Shown one piece after another: positions 23,035 through 34,088 of a DNA stretch of 64,000 nucleotides (positions within the stretch are counted from its first letter, which is position 1; every line of letters starts with the position of its first letter). Below the pieces are notes generated by a model, which ran no database searches, had not been told where the DNA came from, and saw only the letters and a program-made list of their open reading frames with translations. Source of the DNA: Orobanche coerulescens. Taxonomy: Eukaryota > Streptophyta > Magnoliopsida > Lamiales > Orobanchaceae. The stretch is taken from assembly GCA_033398695.1 (NCBI GenBank), contig CM065804.1, forward strand, positions 15,299,001-15,363,000, given 5' to 3'. A program made the position numbers and the translations under genes.

Positions 23035-24568
23035 TCACTTGTAAAGCCGGTCGTCCAAGAGGGTGTATCTGGTTGCTCGGAGCTGAAGCTGGCGAGCCTT
23101 GACCCAATCTGTGGGGATCGTTCCATCCTTAAAGTATTCAATGAACGGAGTCATCCAGTTCTCTTCGGCGATGGCAACTGTGGCGACCAAGCTTTTGTCG
23201 ATCGCCGATCTTGCCAATTTAGTGATTTGGATGTTAGAGAAATCCACTGCCCCATCCGACGATGCGAGTTTGGATAGGGCATCGGCCTGGGAGTTGTGCT
23301 CTCTCGGGATTTGCTCGATCAGCACTTCTTCAAAATTTGTGCACATTTCGGCGACCAACTCTTAATATTTGATCATCTGTTCGCAGAGCGCCTCATATTC
23401 TCCTTGACTTGGTTCACAACCAAGAGGGAGTCCATGAAGATGTGAAGGCGACGAACGCCCATGGCAAGCGCTAGATCGAGCCCGCCTACTAAGGCTTCGT
23501 ACTCGGCTTCATTGTTGGTCGCTTGGAAATCGAAACGCACAGCATTTGTAAAACTCTGGCCATCGGGGCTGATGAGGACAATCCCTTCCCCTACTCGCGA
23601 GCTGGTCGATGAGCCATCTACGAACAGTTTCCAGGCGAGACGGCTGACTTGGGTCGGGCTAGGTGGGAAAGTTAGTTCCACCACAAAATCCGCCAGCGCT
23701 TGGCCCTTGATCGCCATGCGAGGAGCATACGTGACACCGTATTGGGCGATCTCCAGTGACCACTTGAGGAGTCGCGCGTTGGTGTCTGGCTGGTGCAGAA
23801 CTTGCCTTAGAGGGAGAGTCGTCAGAAGCTCCACTTGGTGTTCGAAGAAATTGGCTCTCAGCTTGCGAACACTCATGACAAGTGCGTAGGCGAGCTTCTC
23901 CAGAGGCGTGTAATGTGTCTCCGCGTCGTGTAGCGCTTGACTAACGAAGTAGATCGGCAAGTGGGTTTGTCCCTCTGCTCGCACTAATACCGCGCTCAGC
24001 GCGACCTCTGAGGCTGCCAGGTAAAGGAACAGCTTCTCGCCGGGGATCGGTTTTGCCACAATTTGGGGGTTGTAAAGATACTCCTTGATTTTAGCGAACG
24101 CCGTTTGACTATCTTTCATCCACACAAATTTTTTATCCTTTATGGTGGCGAAGAAAGGCTTGCTTTTGTCTCCGAGCCGCGAAATGAAGCGATTAAGGGC
24201 TGCCAAACACCCCGTAAGGCGTTGCACCTGCTCGACATTCAGTGGTTCTTGCATGTCGAGGATTGCCTTGATCTTTGTGGGGTTCGCTTCGATCCCCCTT
24301 TGGCTCACGATGTGCCCCAAAAATTTTCCGAAGCTTACTCCGAAGTTACATTTCATGGGGTTCAGATTCATGTTGAACCTCTCGAGGATGGCGAACGTCT
24401 CAGCAAGGTCTTGAGGTGATTTTCCTTTTTGAGACTCTTGACCACAATGTCGTCAATATAAACCTCCATGGTTTTGCCGATTTGATCGGCAAACATCCCG
24501 TTGACTAGGCGTTGGTAGGTCACCCCTGTATTTTTCAGACCGAACAGCATTCGGACCCAAAAGAACAC
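23035..24568 (-). pseudogene. pol: TE-E reverse transcriptase end, RNase H and second RNase H
   Basis: From the TE-F junction: RT motifs MLFGLKNTGVTYQRLV and the catalytic VYIDDIVVKS, a frame change near 24390, then CNFGVSFGKFLGHIVSQRG and the connection domain, a retroviral-type RNase H (LAASEVALSAVLVRAEG...YTPLEKLAYAL), and a second archaeal-like RNase H (LFVDGSSTSS, NNEAEYEALVGGL). The dual RNase H is diagnostic of the Tat lineage. A stop or frame change near 23373 separates the tail (IPREHNSQADALSKLA). Confidence 0.9.
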
Positions 24569-25499
24569 TGTTGTGCGGTGATAATACGCCTCAGCGGCGA
24601 TCGGCACAAGGGTCGAGCAACCAAAGTCAACATCAAATAAACCAAGGCAGACTTACCAACCGAAGATTCCAGACCAAGATCAAGTACCGAGCGATCGACG
24701 TCCAGGTCAATCGTCTCTTGGCACCTAGCGATCGACCCTAGTGCCCGACCAAGGACGGCCGCCTTATGCCACGTGAAAAGCCAAACATCCGTCAAGTCTA
24801 CAAAGACCGAATCTCGGGATGAAGGCCCACGTGCAGACCCGCAAATGGCGCCGCAGGAAAAGGCTTTTTGACTCCAGCCCATCACCAGTTGTGGGTGACA
24901 AGGACAGCCTCTCACCTACCGACAGACCCACTGAAAGGTCCTAGGTGGGACCTCCCAAGACTGCAACGTGAGGTACGTGTTGTCTTCTCATTGGTTCATA
25001 CATTTGGCTTCCAGTAGCAGTTGCGGGCTTTAAGGAAACAGACCCACGTGCTGAGATGATCGCCCATTTAATTTAATGCATGAATGGCGATCGCCCGTTT
25101 GGGATTAAGACATCCCAACAACCTCCGCTTCTATAAATAGGAGACCTCCTATAGTTGAATCCGACACAGAATTCCATAGTGAACAATACAGAGAACACTT
25201 CATCTTTGTAACAGGAACTCACAGAGCTTTAACTCTGGTTCTTCCGGCAATCATCAACACTCAAGAGCTATATAACTGGGTCATTACACTCATTGTAATT
25301 GTACTCTAACATTAATATTTGTACTCTAAAGCAGTATTTCTATTAATAATATCTCGTGAGAGCATTCAAGCCCGGGACTAACAACCCCGGCAAATCATGT
25401 GTTATTTTCATTCCGTCGGACGTGCTCTTGCATTTTGTTTGTTACTCACCCGTAGCCATATCCAGCAAATCATTTCGAATAATATTTTGGGTAACAACA
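24569..25499 (+). repeat. TE-F 5' LTR
   Basis: 931 bp, TG...CA. It carries CTATAAATAGGAGACC near 25132-25147 (a TATA box for the sense transcript) and CGATCG-rich U3 sequence. It aligns end to end with 31690-32622. Confidence 0.94.
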
Positions 25500-25518
25500 A
25501 TTGGCGCTAGAGGAAGGG
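25500..25518 (+). other. TE-F primer-binding site
   Basis: TTGGCGCTAGAGGAAGG directly after the 5' LTR. TGGCGC-type sites are used by Tat-lineage elements and differ from the tRNA-Met sites of the other families here. TE-E has the same site (35901-35914, minus). Confidence 0.82.
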
Positions 25519-25623
25519 GTTAACCCTTATTTTTTTTCCCGACCGTTTCGAAGAACACCCACTGTTCTCCGGAACATATACTTGAAGAAACACTCACTGT
25601 TCTTCAAAAAAAACCTCGAGATA

Positions 25624-27232
25624 ATGACATCTGCCACCACGTCGAAGAGAGCCACTCTACGATCCACCGGACGTCTTATTCCGGCCCAAACCGAGTCCCA
25701 GCCTACGGCAGAAGGCAGCCGCGGCGATGCTAGACTCTCACTCCGGCCCCCGAGGGACGGCCCCAGCCTCTCACTCGATCAATTCTAAACTGCGGAACAG
25801 ATCGAGGAGGCCATGGCCATCCTAAGGGAGCGATGGAGAGAATGCGATGCGCCCACTATTACCCCATCAGCCATCCGCCGCGCGGGCAAACGAAAGCTCA
25901 AGGGGTTGTATGTCGAAAAATCATCAGAAAGCCCCTATTCACGAGAAAAGGCACTCGCGAGGCGGGACAGTTCCGTCTTCAGTCGCCTAGGAAGTGATCC
26001 TTCATGGCGACCGAGGCATTGTGGCCCCAGCCATGAGACGTCGGAGTCCAAATCTGTCACCAGGAGTTCGGCATACCCGACTCCTAAAAAACAGGTCAGC
26101 CATCTGGCTCCCCCTCGCCAAAAAATCGAGCTCGGCGGCAAAGACCTCATCGCCTACCGCGGAGCCAGGAGATCAAGATCGCCTCGGCTCTCGCTCCGAG
26201 AGAAAAACCACGAGCAGCCAGGCTACGGCGATGGCTGCAATGCAACGCCAGCTCGACGATATGAAAGCGCTCCTAGAAACTGGGGCAGACGCCAAGAGAA
26301 AGGTCGCCGGACCAAGTGATCCGCTCGCGGTCCAAATCGAGCTTGCCCCCGTGCAACCAAAGATCGCTCCTCCTCAAACACCTCTGTATGAGGGGAGATC
26401 AGACCCCGAGACTCACTTAAGCAAGTTCCGGATCTACATGACCGGATGCGTGGCATCAGACGCGACGAGATACCGAATGTTCCCATTAACATTGGGCAAT
26501 CTTTCCCATAGGTGTTACATCTCATTGCCACCGCGCTCCATCAATTCTTTTGAAAAACTGGCGAGCGGCTTCGCGTCGTACTTCGCCACTAAGGTCACTC
26601 GACCAGAAGGTCCCCACCGCATGATGAAGATCAGGCAGGGGAAAGACGAGTCCGATGTAGATTACATCAACCGGGTGGATGAAGTAGTCCTCACCGGCAA
26701 GCCCATAAGTGACGAGCTCACCCTCTACTCAGACATGGGGGGATTCGATGGTCTTTCGCCCATGTTCAGGCACCTCACGAAGGACATCCCCCCAACCTAC
26801 GCGATCTTCCGCGCCAAGGCTGCCAATTTTCTGGCCAGGCATAGGCTGTTCACTCTTAGCCTAGGCGAGGGGGCAACCAGGGAGAGGAAGACGCTGTCTC
26901 CCATCCCAAAGACGGCGATTGCCAAGTCCAAAAAGGCGGTCGCTAAGCCACCTGGTGATTTCAAGGCCTTCGAGGATGTGGAAGGCCGTCTCCTCCACAA
27001 CCTCAATCTATCTCCGACCCATATTTTCAACACCATCAAGGGGTGCAAATGGCTAAGCAAGCCAAGGGCGATAAGGGACAATGGTCATCTGGACCGCAAT
27101 AAATTTTGTGCCTATCACAAAAGTCCCGGCCACAACACCAGCCAATGCCGTGACCTCCTCAAACAACTCTGGAGATTGTTCGAGGAAGGCAAGCTGGACA
27201 ATTTAGTAGCCAAGCTGGAGCCCCGGGCGTAA
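25624..27232 (+). pseudogene. gag: TE-F Gag, interrupted
   Basis: Start ATG at 25624 (MTSATTSKRATLRS). A TAA at 25786-25788 stands where TE-E has Gln (DQFQTAEQIEE), a C-to-T change. The frame resumes, then shifts somewhere within about 25990-26230. From there an open stretch to 27232 holds the capsid region: TPLYEGRSDPETHLSKF, WYISLPP-like RCYISLPPRS, FATKVTRPEGP, and a C-terminal KFCAYHKSPGHNTSQC zinc-knuckle-like motif. This is a typical Tat Gag. It is not translatable as one protein without readthrough and a frame change, so the copy probably relied on other elements. Confidence 0.87.
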
Positions 27233-27482
27233 AGGACCGGGGGCCGCGATCGGCGACCGAGCATTGACCGTTAACCTCCCAATCCAGTCGCCAGGATCGA
27301 GCGTGACGAGCCGGAGGACTCATACGAGTCGGTCCCCCCGATCAACCCCAGATGCCGGATCTATATGCTCCAATCAAGAGTTGGAAGCTTCGGAGCTCTT
27401 TCCCCGGTTTCCACCATGTTAAATGAAAGGCTACTGCCTGAGCAACATCTCCAAAAAGAGGATGACTCGCTCACCCTCTAAA

Positions 27483-27838
27483 AGTTCGTCATCTAACATG
27501 ATGGACCTAGGCAAGCGATCGCCTCCCCCAGCACAACGTATACCATCGAGGATCGCCATCTAACATGATGATCCGAGGTAGAAAAGTGCATCCATGGTTT
27601 TGGAGGTCGATGGAACCGACAGCCCATCCATGCAAGGTTCCTTTGGGCAGAGATCGCTCGCCCCTTCGTTTAAATACGAGGCGGGCGTAGCCGAAGGACC
27701 CTCCAAAAAAGATCTGTGGACACGTTCGCCCGCCCTCAAAGGTCCACCATCTAACGTGGTGGACCCGAACAATGCGACGCGTCCCTCCCCCCGTCACAAT
27801 GTATGCCCTCGAAGGTCCGTCATCTAACATGTCGGTCC
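27483..27838 (+). repeat. Four CTAAC-loop hairpins in TE-F
   Basis: Hairpins at 27483-27507, 27550-27574, 27741-27765 and 27814-27838 have 10-base arms around CTAAC. The best pair is GGTCCACCAT/GTGGTGGACC. Their order and spacing mirror the four hairpins of TE-E. Confidence 0.8.
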
Positions 27839-28226
27839 CAGGCAAAAAAGTGATAACAAGCCATGGTCGCGGAGTCGATTAATCCGACGGCGCCCCGTGC
27901 AAGGACTCCTCCAGGCTAAGATTGTCCGCCCCATCGCTACATTGCGGGGCAAAACGTAGCCTACGGAGGACCCTCATAATTAAGTGAGTCGCGAGAAGAA
28001 GACCATCAGACGGAATGTCGCTCGCGCACAAGACATGGTCGTGGAGGTTGGTTCCATCGAACTCCACGACTGTGCACGGTTCCTCTAGGCCAAGATGGTC
28101 GGCCTTCCTCGAGGAATATGCAAAAATTGAAGATCGCAAGAACTAAACCAAGGATCGCTCGCTAATCGATTTATTTTCGTTCCCTTACTTTCACTAAGTA
28201 AACAAAAACAAGAGGGAGAGCGGAGC

Positions 28227-28303
28227 TATGCATACGACGATCGGCTTTGTTCAAATATACATACGGCGATCGGCTTTGTTCAGATATGCATACAACGATC
28301 GAA
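28227..28303. repeat. 29-bp tandem repeat, 2.7 copies
   Basis: Units of 29 bp containing ACGACGATCGGCTTTGTTCA at 28227, 28256 and 28285. They lie just past the stop codon of the antisense gene, so they may be in its 3' untranslated region. Confidence 0.8.
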
Positions 28304-28517
28304 TTTTTTCTGTAAATTACCAGTATGAGTTTAAGTATATCAATTCATTTGGAGTTGTATGTACGACGATCGTTCCTCAAACACCTTTTTATGAGGTCAA
28401 GTGCAAAATATTCGGAAAGACGATCATACAAATAAGAAATCGGATAAAGAAACTCTTTTTATTTGATTTGAAGTACAAATACAGTCACCCGAGGGCAAAA
28501 TATAAAAAAAGTGAAGC

Positions 28518-31174
28518 TTAGAAAATTACAAGTAAAAAAGAAAAACAAAAAGAGAAAGCCAGCTCAAGGTGTCCCTGCCGAGCCATTGCCCCTGGCCGCA
28601 GAATCGGCGTTCGCTCCCTCGCCAGCATCAGGCACTGCACCCCGTCCTCCGGGGCAGCCGGGTGAACAAGGTTATCCCGCGACGGATACCAACTCAAATC
28701 GACCCCATGATTCGAGGAGAGGTCGAGGATTGGCACGAAGAAGGCTGGCTGCAGAGGGTGCTCAAGCGCATAGGCTTTGAAGTTATCAGCCAAAGGGCCG
28801 ACCTTGAGCCCTCCCTTCTTAGCGGTGCGAATTGCGTCAGCATAAGCCATATAATAGGCAAATTCGCTGACGTACTCCACGTTGAGGAAGGGATTGACCT
28901 CGATCGCCTCCGGCTTTCCCTTCAGCCCCTCAACCGTTTGTTTCGCGCCCTCGAGCTCGGCATCCTTGGCGTCCACCTCTTCTTTTGATGACGCCAGCTC
29001 ATTTGATCGGCCGTCATTGTCACCTTGACTCGAGACCTCCTTACGAGCGGCCGCGTGCTGGCAGGCGTCTATCATTTGATCCCGCATCCAGTCATTCGCC
29101 GCCTGGGACCGGTCAAGGTCCTGGCTCGCCCTCTTGGCCGCCTCCACGGAGCTCTTCTCCATCGCCACGAACCTGTCGGTGAGCTCGGCATTTGGTTTTC
29201 GAGCAGCCTCGAGGTCCGCCTGAAGACGAGCAGTGGAGGTCTGCCCCTCATAGTCCTTCACAGCCTGAGCAGCCATCGTCGCCGTCTGAAGAGCTAGAGC
29301 GAAAGTAACCTGCATCGCGTCAGCGTATCGCCGGCGAGCGATCGCGTCCAGGTCGGTCGTCCAGGCCTTCGGCAGGGAAGCGACATCCCGAGCGACGTAA
29401 TGAGGGACATCGCAGGCCTCGCGAGGGGCATTGCTCGATAAGAAATCCAACACCATCGGCGAGCAGTTCGGGTCGGAGCGACGAACCCTGCACCAAGAAC
29501 AAAAGAGTTGGTATATTTCCAACAAGGAAATATCATAACCCAGCAAAGCAACCAAGCTCACCTTGCGACCTTCTCCGGGTCGCGGCCAAAAAATGGCCTC
29601 TCACGAGGAGTCTCAGCGCGGGAAACCGTTGTGGCCTCCAGGAAGCTCGCGGAGGGCGTGGACCCCTCCACCATTGGAATCGCATAAAGTGGAGGCACGA
29701 CGATCGGCGGTGCCACGGTAGGCGCATCAGCAGTAGCCGAGGCCGAGGTCTCCTCCACCCTCCGCCTCTTGCGATTCAGCTGGAGTCCTCCCTCCTCCCG
29801 ATGCTTTTGTTCACTGGCGACCGGCTCCACGACAGGCCTTGCCTCCGGGATAGGTCGGATCGGCGCCGCAGGAACTCGGCTTGTTTTCTTCCCTTGGCAC
29901 AGGCGACTCGTAATCCCGGGGTTCAACATTGCAACCTTTGCCGGGGGCTCTAGAAAGCGAGGTAAGTAGATTTCTGCAAAGAAAGCGATCGACAAAAGTT
30001 AGTCACCTTCCTCAATCAAGACGATCGTCAAGTAAAGGAAGATCGTGAAAATTCGTACCTGGAACCCTTAAGTGGCGAGGAAAACGAAAGAGCCGAGCGG
30101 CCAACCAACAGGTTTCGTTATTGATCTGGCGAGCGTCGATATGAGAATCTGGAAGACTACGTATCCGCTCCCAAACGATCGCAAAATCAAAGGCTAGCTC
30201 GCCTGCCGTCGGAACAAGGAGGCCTACAAGAAGAAGGCCAAATTAGATCAGTTCAGAATTTATCCGAACAAAGAGAGAGTCAAAACCCTTACTCGGACTC
30301 CTATCCCAGAAGCCGGTGGGGATATCCAACTCATCGGTGGGATTGTCACTCGCGGCCAATTTCCACGCACCGCCGACCCAAAACCACTTCGTCAGATCGC
30401 CCCGGACCTTGTTCGGCACCCCAAGAATCACCCAGCCCGAACGACCTTGAATGTGGTAGCCGCCAACAGAACCCTTCTGAGCCGTCAGCTTGAAGAGAGA
30501 GTTCATCTCCAGCGGCGAAGGAAGACGGTACAGCCAGTGACCGCCGAACAAGGTAAGAGTGCTGACGATCTGCAGCCAGGCGTTCGGCGTCAGTTGAAGT
30601 GGAGCCATATTCCAGGCAATCAGCAAGTATGATACGGCGAACGGCAGTAGAAACCGAAGGTCGGCCTCCATGATCGCCTCATTAACGGCGACCATGCCCT
30701 CAGGAGGTTGGTTGGCACGTTCATTCTCGGTGGCCACATAGAGGGAAACGCTAGAGGGGACATGGAACTTCGCCCTCCAACGAACCAAATCCTTCCTGGT
30801 TGCCGAACTTTTAATCTGGCCATGGGGATGGGCGACCGAGTACTCGCGAAAGTCAAACTTGGGTTTCGGGCCAGCTAGTTTCTCCATAAGTTCGGCAAAG
30901 TCTGAAAAGGCTTTGCCGAACGTACTGTTTTGCTCCCAGTACGCCTTCACTGCCGCGCCTCTTCGGCCAGCAAGCGCTTTCGCTCCGCCTCCACCGACCT
31001 GGCCATATCAGCCTCATTAAAAAGTTCTTCAACTTCCGCGGGTTCAATCCCGGCGCGAATAGCCTCGACGGCCGTCTCCATATGGAACTCCGCGGGGATT
31101 TCATCCCGGGCGGTCGAAGTCCAGGCGGCGGAGGTGCTACCTGTCTCGTACACCGATGGTTGTCCTCCAGACAT
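28518..31174 (-). CDS. Antisense gene of TE-F: four-exon 'putative gypsy-type transposase' family protein
   Basis: It runs opposite to TE-F. Exons, read from the sequence: 31174-30293, 30223-30059, 29973-29562 and 29487-28518. The introns (69, 85 and 74 bp) are canonical: GTAAGG...TTGTAG, GTACGA...TTGCAG, GTGAGC...GTGCAG. Joining the exons keeps one frame through all three junctions. A single frameshift near 30950 in exon 1 (stop after LLAEEARQ in the upstream frame) is the only break; it may be real or a base error. Exon 1 carries the region typical of the Transposase_28 family (WRAKFHVPSSV, DLRFLLPF, LTPNAW). Exon 4 has a long Ala/Glu-rich coiled coil and a C-terminal part with EFAYYMAYADAIRTA. 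Antisense ORFs are known in Tat/Grande/Retand elements; their function is unknown. The spliced length is about 809 codons. Confidence 0.82.
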
Positions 31175-31328
31175 CTTCAGAAAAAGAAAGGAAGAAGAGA
31201 AAAGGCTTTTTTCTTACCTAAAAATTCTAGTCGAATGACGCTCGGCAACTCAAATCTTCAGAGGAATCCAGCGTTGTTTTCTTCTCAGGCAAAATGCAAA
31301 TAGGTTATAAACCAGAAACCCTAACCCC

Positions 31329-31337
31329 TTTTATAGG
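31329..31337 (-). promoter_or_regulatory. TATA box for the antisense gene of TE-F
   Basis: CGCCTATAAAAGGGG on minus (about 31325-31339) lies about 155 bases before the ATG at 31174 and outside the LTR. It is a near-consensus plant TATA box in the right orientation for independent antisense transcription. Confidence 0.65.
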
Positions 31338-31676
31338 CGAGAGCAGGGTCTTCTGGGCAAATAAACAAAGTTTCAAGAGCCAAAGCGCAAAGGTCGGAAC
31401 GTCCGCATTTAATGCCGCCCTCAAATCCCGCATGCGCGTCGTTTTGAGGGCACGCCAAAGGACAAGTCTGAAAAACCATCGCGACACATGCCCCAGTGAC
31501 ATTTTAAGTCAACTTTCACTTCCTGCTCATTTCAGCGATCAAGTAGGTCATCCAAATTCAAAAACAAAGTTCGCTCGAGAAGATGATCGTCTGTTCCATA
31601 AAGTGAAGAGTCGCTCGTCTAATTCAAGCGATTGCCAGTAGAGCCACCTCACCACACGTCTCTAACATCGGAGCGA

Positions 31677-31689
31677 GCTGGGGGGCAAT
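31677..31689 (+). other. TE-F polypurine tract
   Basis: GCTGGGGGGCAAT abuts the 3' LTR TG at 31690. A G-rich tract of this form is usual for Tat elements. Confidence 0.75.
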
Positions 31690-32622
31690 TGTTGTGCGGC
31701 GATTAATACGCCTCAGCGGCGATCAGCACAAGGGCCGAGCGACCAAAGTCAGTATCAAATAAACCAAGGCAGACTTACCAAGCAAAGATTCCAGACCAAG
31801 ATCAAGTACCGAGCGATCAACGTCCAGGGCGATCGTCTCTTAGCACATAGCGGTCGACCCTAGTGCCCGACCAAGGATGGCCGCCTTATGCCATGTGAAA
31901 AGTCAAACATCCGTCAAGTCTACGAAGACCGAATCTCGGGATGAAGGCCCACGTGCAGACCCGCAAATGGCGCCGCAGGAAAAGGTTTTTTGACTACAGC
32001 CCATCACCAACTATGGGTGACAAGGACAGTCTCTCACCTACCGACAGACCCGCCGAAAGGTCCTAGGTGGGACCTCCCAAGACTGCGACGTGAGGCACGT
32101 GTTGTCTTCTCATTGGTTCGTACATTTGGCTGCCAGTAGCAGTTGCAGGCTTTAAGGAAACCGACCCACGTGCTGAGACGATCGCCCATTTAATTTAATG
32201 CAGGAAAGGCGATCGCCCGTTTGGGATTAAGACATCCCAACAACCTCCTCTTCTATAAATAGGAGACCTCCGACAGTTGAATCCGACACAGAATTCTACA
32301 GTGAACAATACAGAGAACACTTCATCTTTGTAACAAGACCGCACAGAGCTTTAACTCTGGTTCTTCCGGAAATCATCAGCACACAAGAGCTAGATAACTA
32401 GGGTCATTACACTCATTGTAATTGTACTCTAACATTAATATTTGTACTCCAAAGCAGTATTTCTATTAATAATATCTCGCGAGAGCATTCAAGCCCGGGA
32501 CTAACAACCCCGACAAATCTTGTGTTATTTTCATTCCGTCGGACGTGCTCTTGCATTTTGTTTGTTACTCACCCGTAGCCATATCCATTAAATTATTCCG
32601 AATAATATTTTGGGTAACAACA
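31690..32622 (+). repeat. TE-F 3' LTR
   Basis: 933 bp, TGTTGTGCGG...GGTAACAACA. It differs from the 5' LTR at scattered positions (for example GGTGATAATACG versus GGCGATTAATACG), so the insertion is older than TE-A. Confidence 0.94.
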
Positions 32623-33995
32623 AACACGTCTTTTTCCGTGTGGAATGATGTGTGTTTTACGTCTTTCTCCGCCATTGGGATCTGATGGTATCCGGCGAAG
32701 GCGTCCATAAACGACATCATTTCACAACCTGCCGTGCTATCGATGAAGTGGTCAATGTGAGGCATTGGAAAGTGATCTTTCGGACAAGCCACGTTGAGGT
32801 TGGTGAAATCGATGCATAACCTACACGAGTCGCTCGCCTTCTTAACGAGCACTGCGTTGGCCACCCACTGTGGCTCATCGGTAGCTACCCCGATCAGTTT
32901 ATTGTCGAGTAGATTTTTGACTTCTGCATCTAGCTCTGCATATTTTCCTGGACCGAATTTCCTACGTTTTTGGTGAATAGGCTTCCTTGTCAGGTCGATC
33001 TTCAGATAGTGACAGGCATGTTCAGGATTGATGCCGACCTTATCTTGATGCGACCAGGCAAAGATTCCGATGTTCTTTCGTAGTAAACTGATCAGATCGT
33101 CTTTTAGATCGGGATCGATGCTCGAGCCAATCTGCACTTCCCATTCCAGGCGAGTCGGATCGATTGTTATACTTTCCAACTCTTCGGTGGGGACGGTCGC
33201 TTCTCGTTTGGAGCGATCGCCAGATTTGATCCTTGGATCGACATCGAGGCTTGGCTCGAAGCCGATCCTCGGTTCGATGTCGTCCAACGATCGATGACAG
33301 ATGTCGTCTTCTGAGTTGGGCTGGTATGAGGTGCTTGGCTCATCGATCTCTATTGGTTGGTTGTCGATCATCCCAGTGTTACAAACAGGACAAGAAACGT
33401 TCAAATGAAAAGCTACAACACAAGAGTAGTTCAAACACTTCTTTGCCATTAGTTGATCTCTTTTTATAGTACCGACTACCCCTTCGGTAGTGGGGAACTT
33501 GATACAATAAAAGAAAGAAGAGGCGACCGCCTCAAAGGTTTCTAGAAAGGGGCGACCTAGGAACCCATTATAGATGTTGGACATGTCTATAATTACAAAG
33601 TTCAGGTTCCTAGTGATCTTAACCTTAGGATCATAATAGCAGACTAGCTCGACGGAGAGCTTGATCCTTCCATAGGCTTTGACCATGTTGTCGCCGAACC
33701 CTTGAAGCACGGTTTCGAACGGCTTGATGAATTTGGTCAGGTTGCCGAGCTGGCCCAGAGCAGACTTGAATATGATGTTGCAAAAGCTCCTGTTGTCAAT
33801 CAGCACGTGGTCGACTGTTTTCCCAAGGATATATGCAGAGATCACCAATGCATCCCCCTTGGGGCACTGCACTCCCTCCCTATCCTTGTTGGAGAAGGAT
33901 ATGAGCGCATCTCTGGAGATGGTTGGCTCCGGGGACACCACGACATGGACTCTGGCGAACGCCCTCAGCTCGGCCTTCCATTTTTTGTTTGACAT
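32623..33995 (-). pseudogene. pol: TE-E protease and N-terminal reverse transcriptase
   Basis: An uninterrupted frame runs from an in-frame ATG at 33995 (MSNKKWKAEL) into the TE-F junction. The protease region reads VLIDNRSFCNIIF where family members have a D-[ST/N]-G-S motif, so the conserved Gly is replaced by Arg and activity is doubtful. GFLGRPFL follows as the second protease signature. RT fingers and palm begin at HYLKIDLTRKPIHQKRRKF with VKKASDSCRLCIDFTNLN and FMDAFAGYHQIPMAEKD. The RT continues at 24568 on the far side of TE-F. Confidence 0.9.
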
Positions 33996-34088
33996 GGTGG
34001 AAACCGGGGAAAGACCTCCGAGATTTCCACCTCTTGGTTGAAGCATATTGACCCGGCCGTCGAGGTTGATCGGAGGTATCGACTCATC

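Larger units (their letters stand above)
21186..24568 (-). mobile_element. TE-E (3' segment): Tat-lineage Ty3/gypsy element
   Basis: This is the 3' portion of a minus-strand Tat element interrupted by TE-F; the 5' portion is 32623-36859. The AACAC TSD around TE-F proves the split. After integrase comes a non-coding region with four hairpins (21435-21791). The element is cut at 21186, so its antisense gene and 3' LTR are not in the window. Compared with TE-F the cut falls at the equivalent of about 28080. Confidence 0.9.
27233..28517 (+). other. TE-F non-coding region with deletion junction and hairpins
   Basis: At about 27415-27425 the sequence passes from the gag-pol boundary (TTTCCCCGGTTTCCACCATGT, same as TE-E near 33990-34010) straight into sequence that lies after integrase in TE-E (AAAGGCTACT... 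near 21865). All of pol is therefore missing. The rest parallels TE-E 21186-21870 in the opposite orientation. No sense gene was seen. Confidence 0.82.
24569..32622 (+). mobile_element. TE-F: pol-deleted Tat element with antisense gene, TSD AACAC
   Basis: Both LTRs (24569-25499, 31690-32622) are complete, starting TGTTGTGCGG and ending GGTAACAACA. AACAC flanks both sides (24564-24568 and 32623-32627), a perfect TSD inside the RT of TE-E. The interior keeps the PBS, gag, a hairpin region, an antisense multi-exon gene and the polypurine tract, but lacks protease through integrase. LTRs and gag are homologous to TE-E, so TE-F is a deletion derivative of the same group that jumped into a relative. 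Confidence 0.95.

Noticed and set aside
22915..23141. Alternative minus-strand frame overlapping the integrase start
   Set aside because: Frame shadow; the zinc-binding HHCC residues are in the other frame, which continues from the RNase H end after one stop.
28569..29297. Long plus-strand open frames at 28569-28988 and 29025-29297
   Set aside because: They are reading-frame shadows of exon 4 of the antisense gene, which has domain-like content and consistent splice sites on the other strand.
31175..31217. Possible 5'-UTR intron (GTAAG...AAG) just before the antisense ATG of TE-F, with a similar pair at 63250-63281
   Set aside because: Only about 43 and 32 bp, below the size of functional plant introns.
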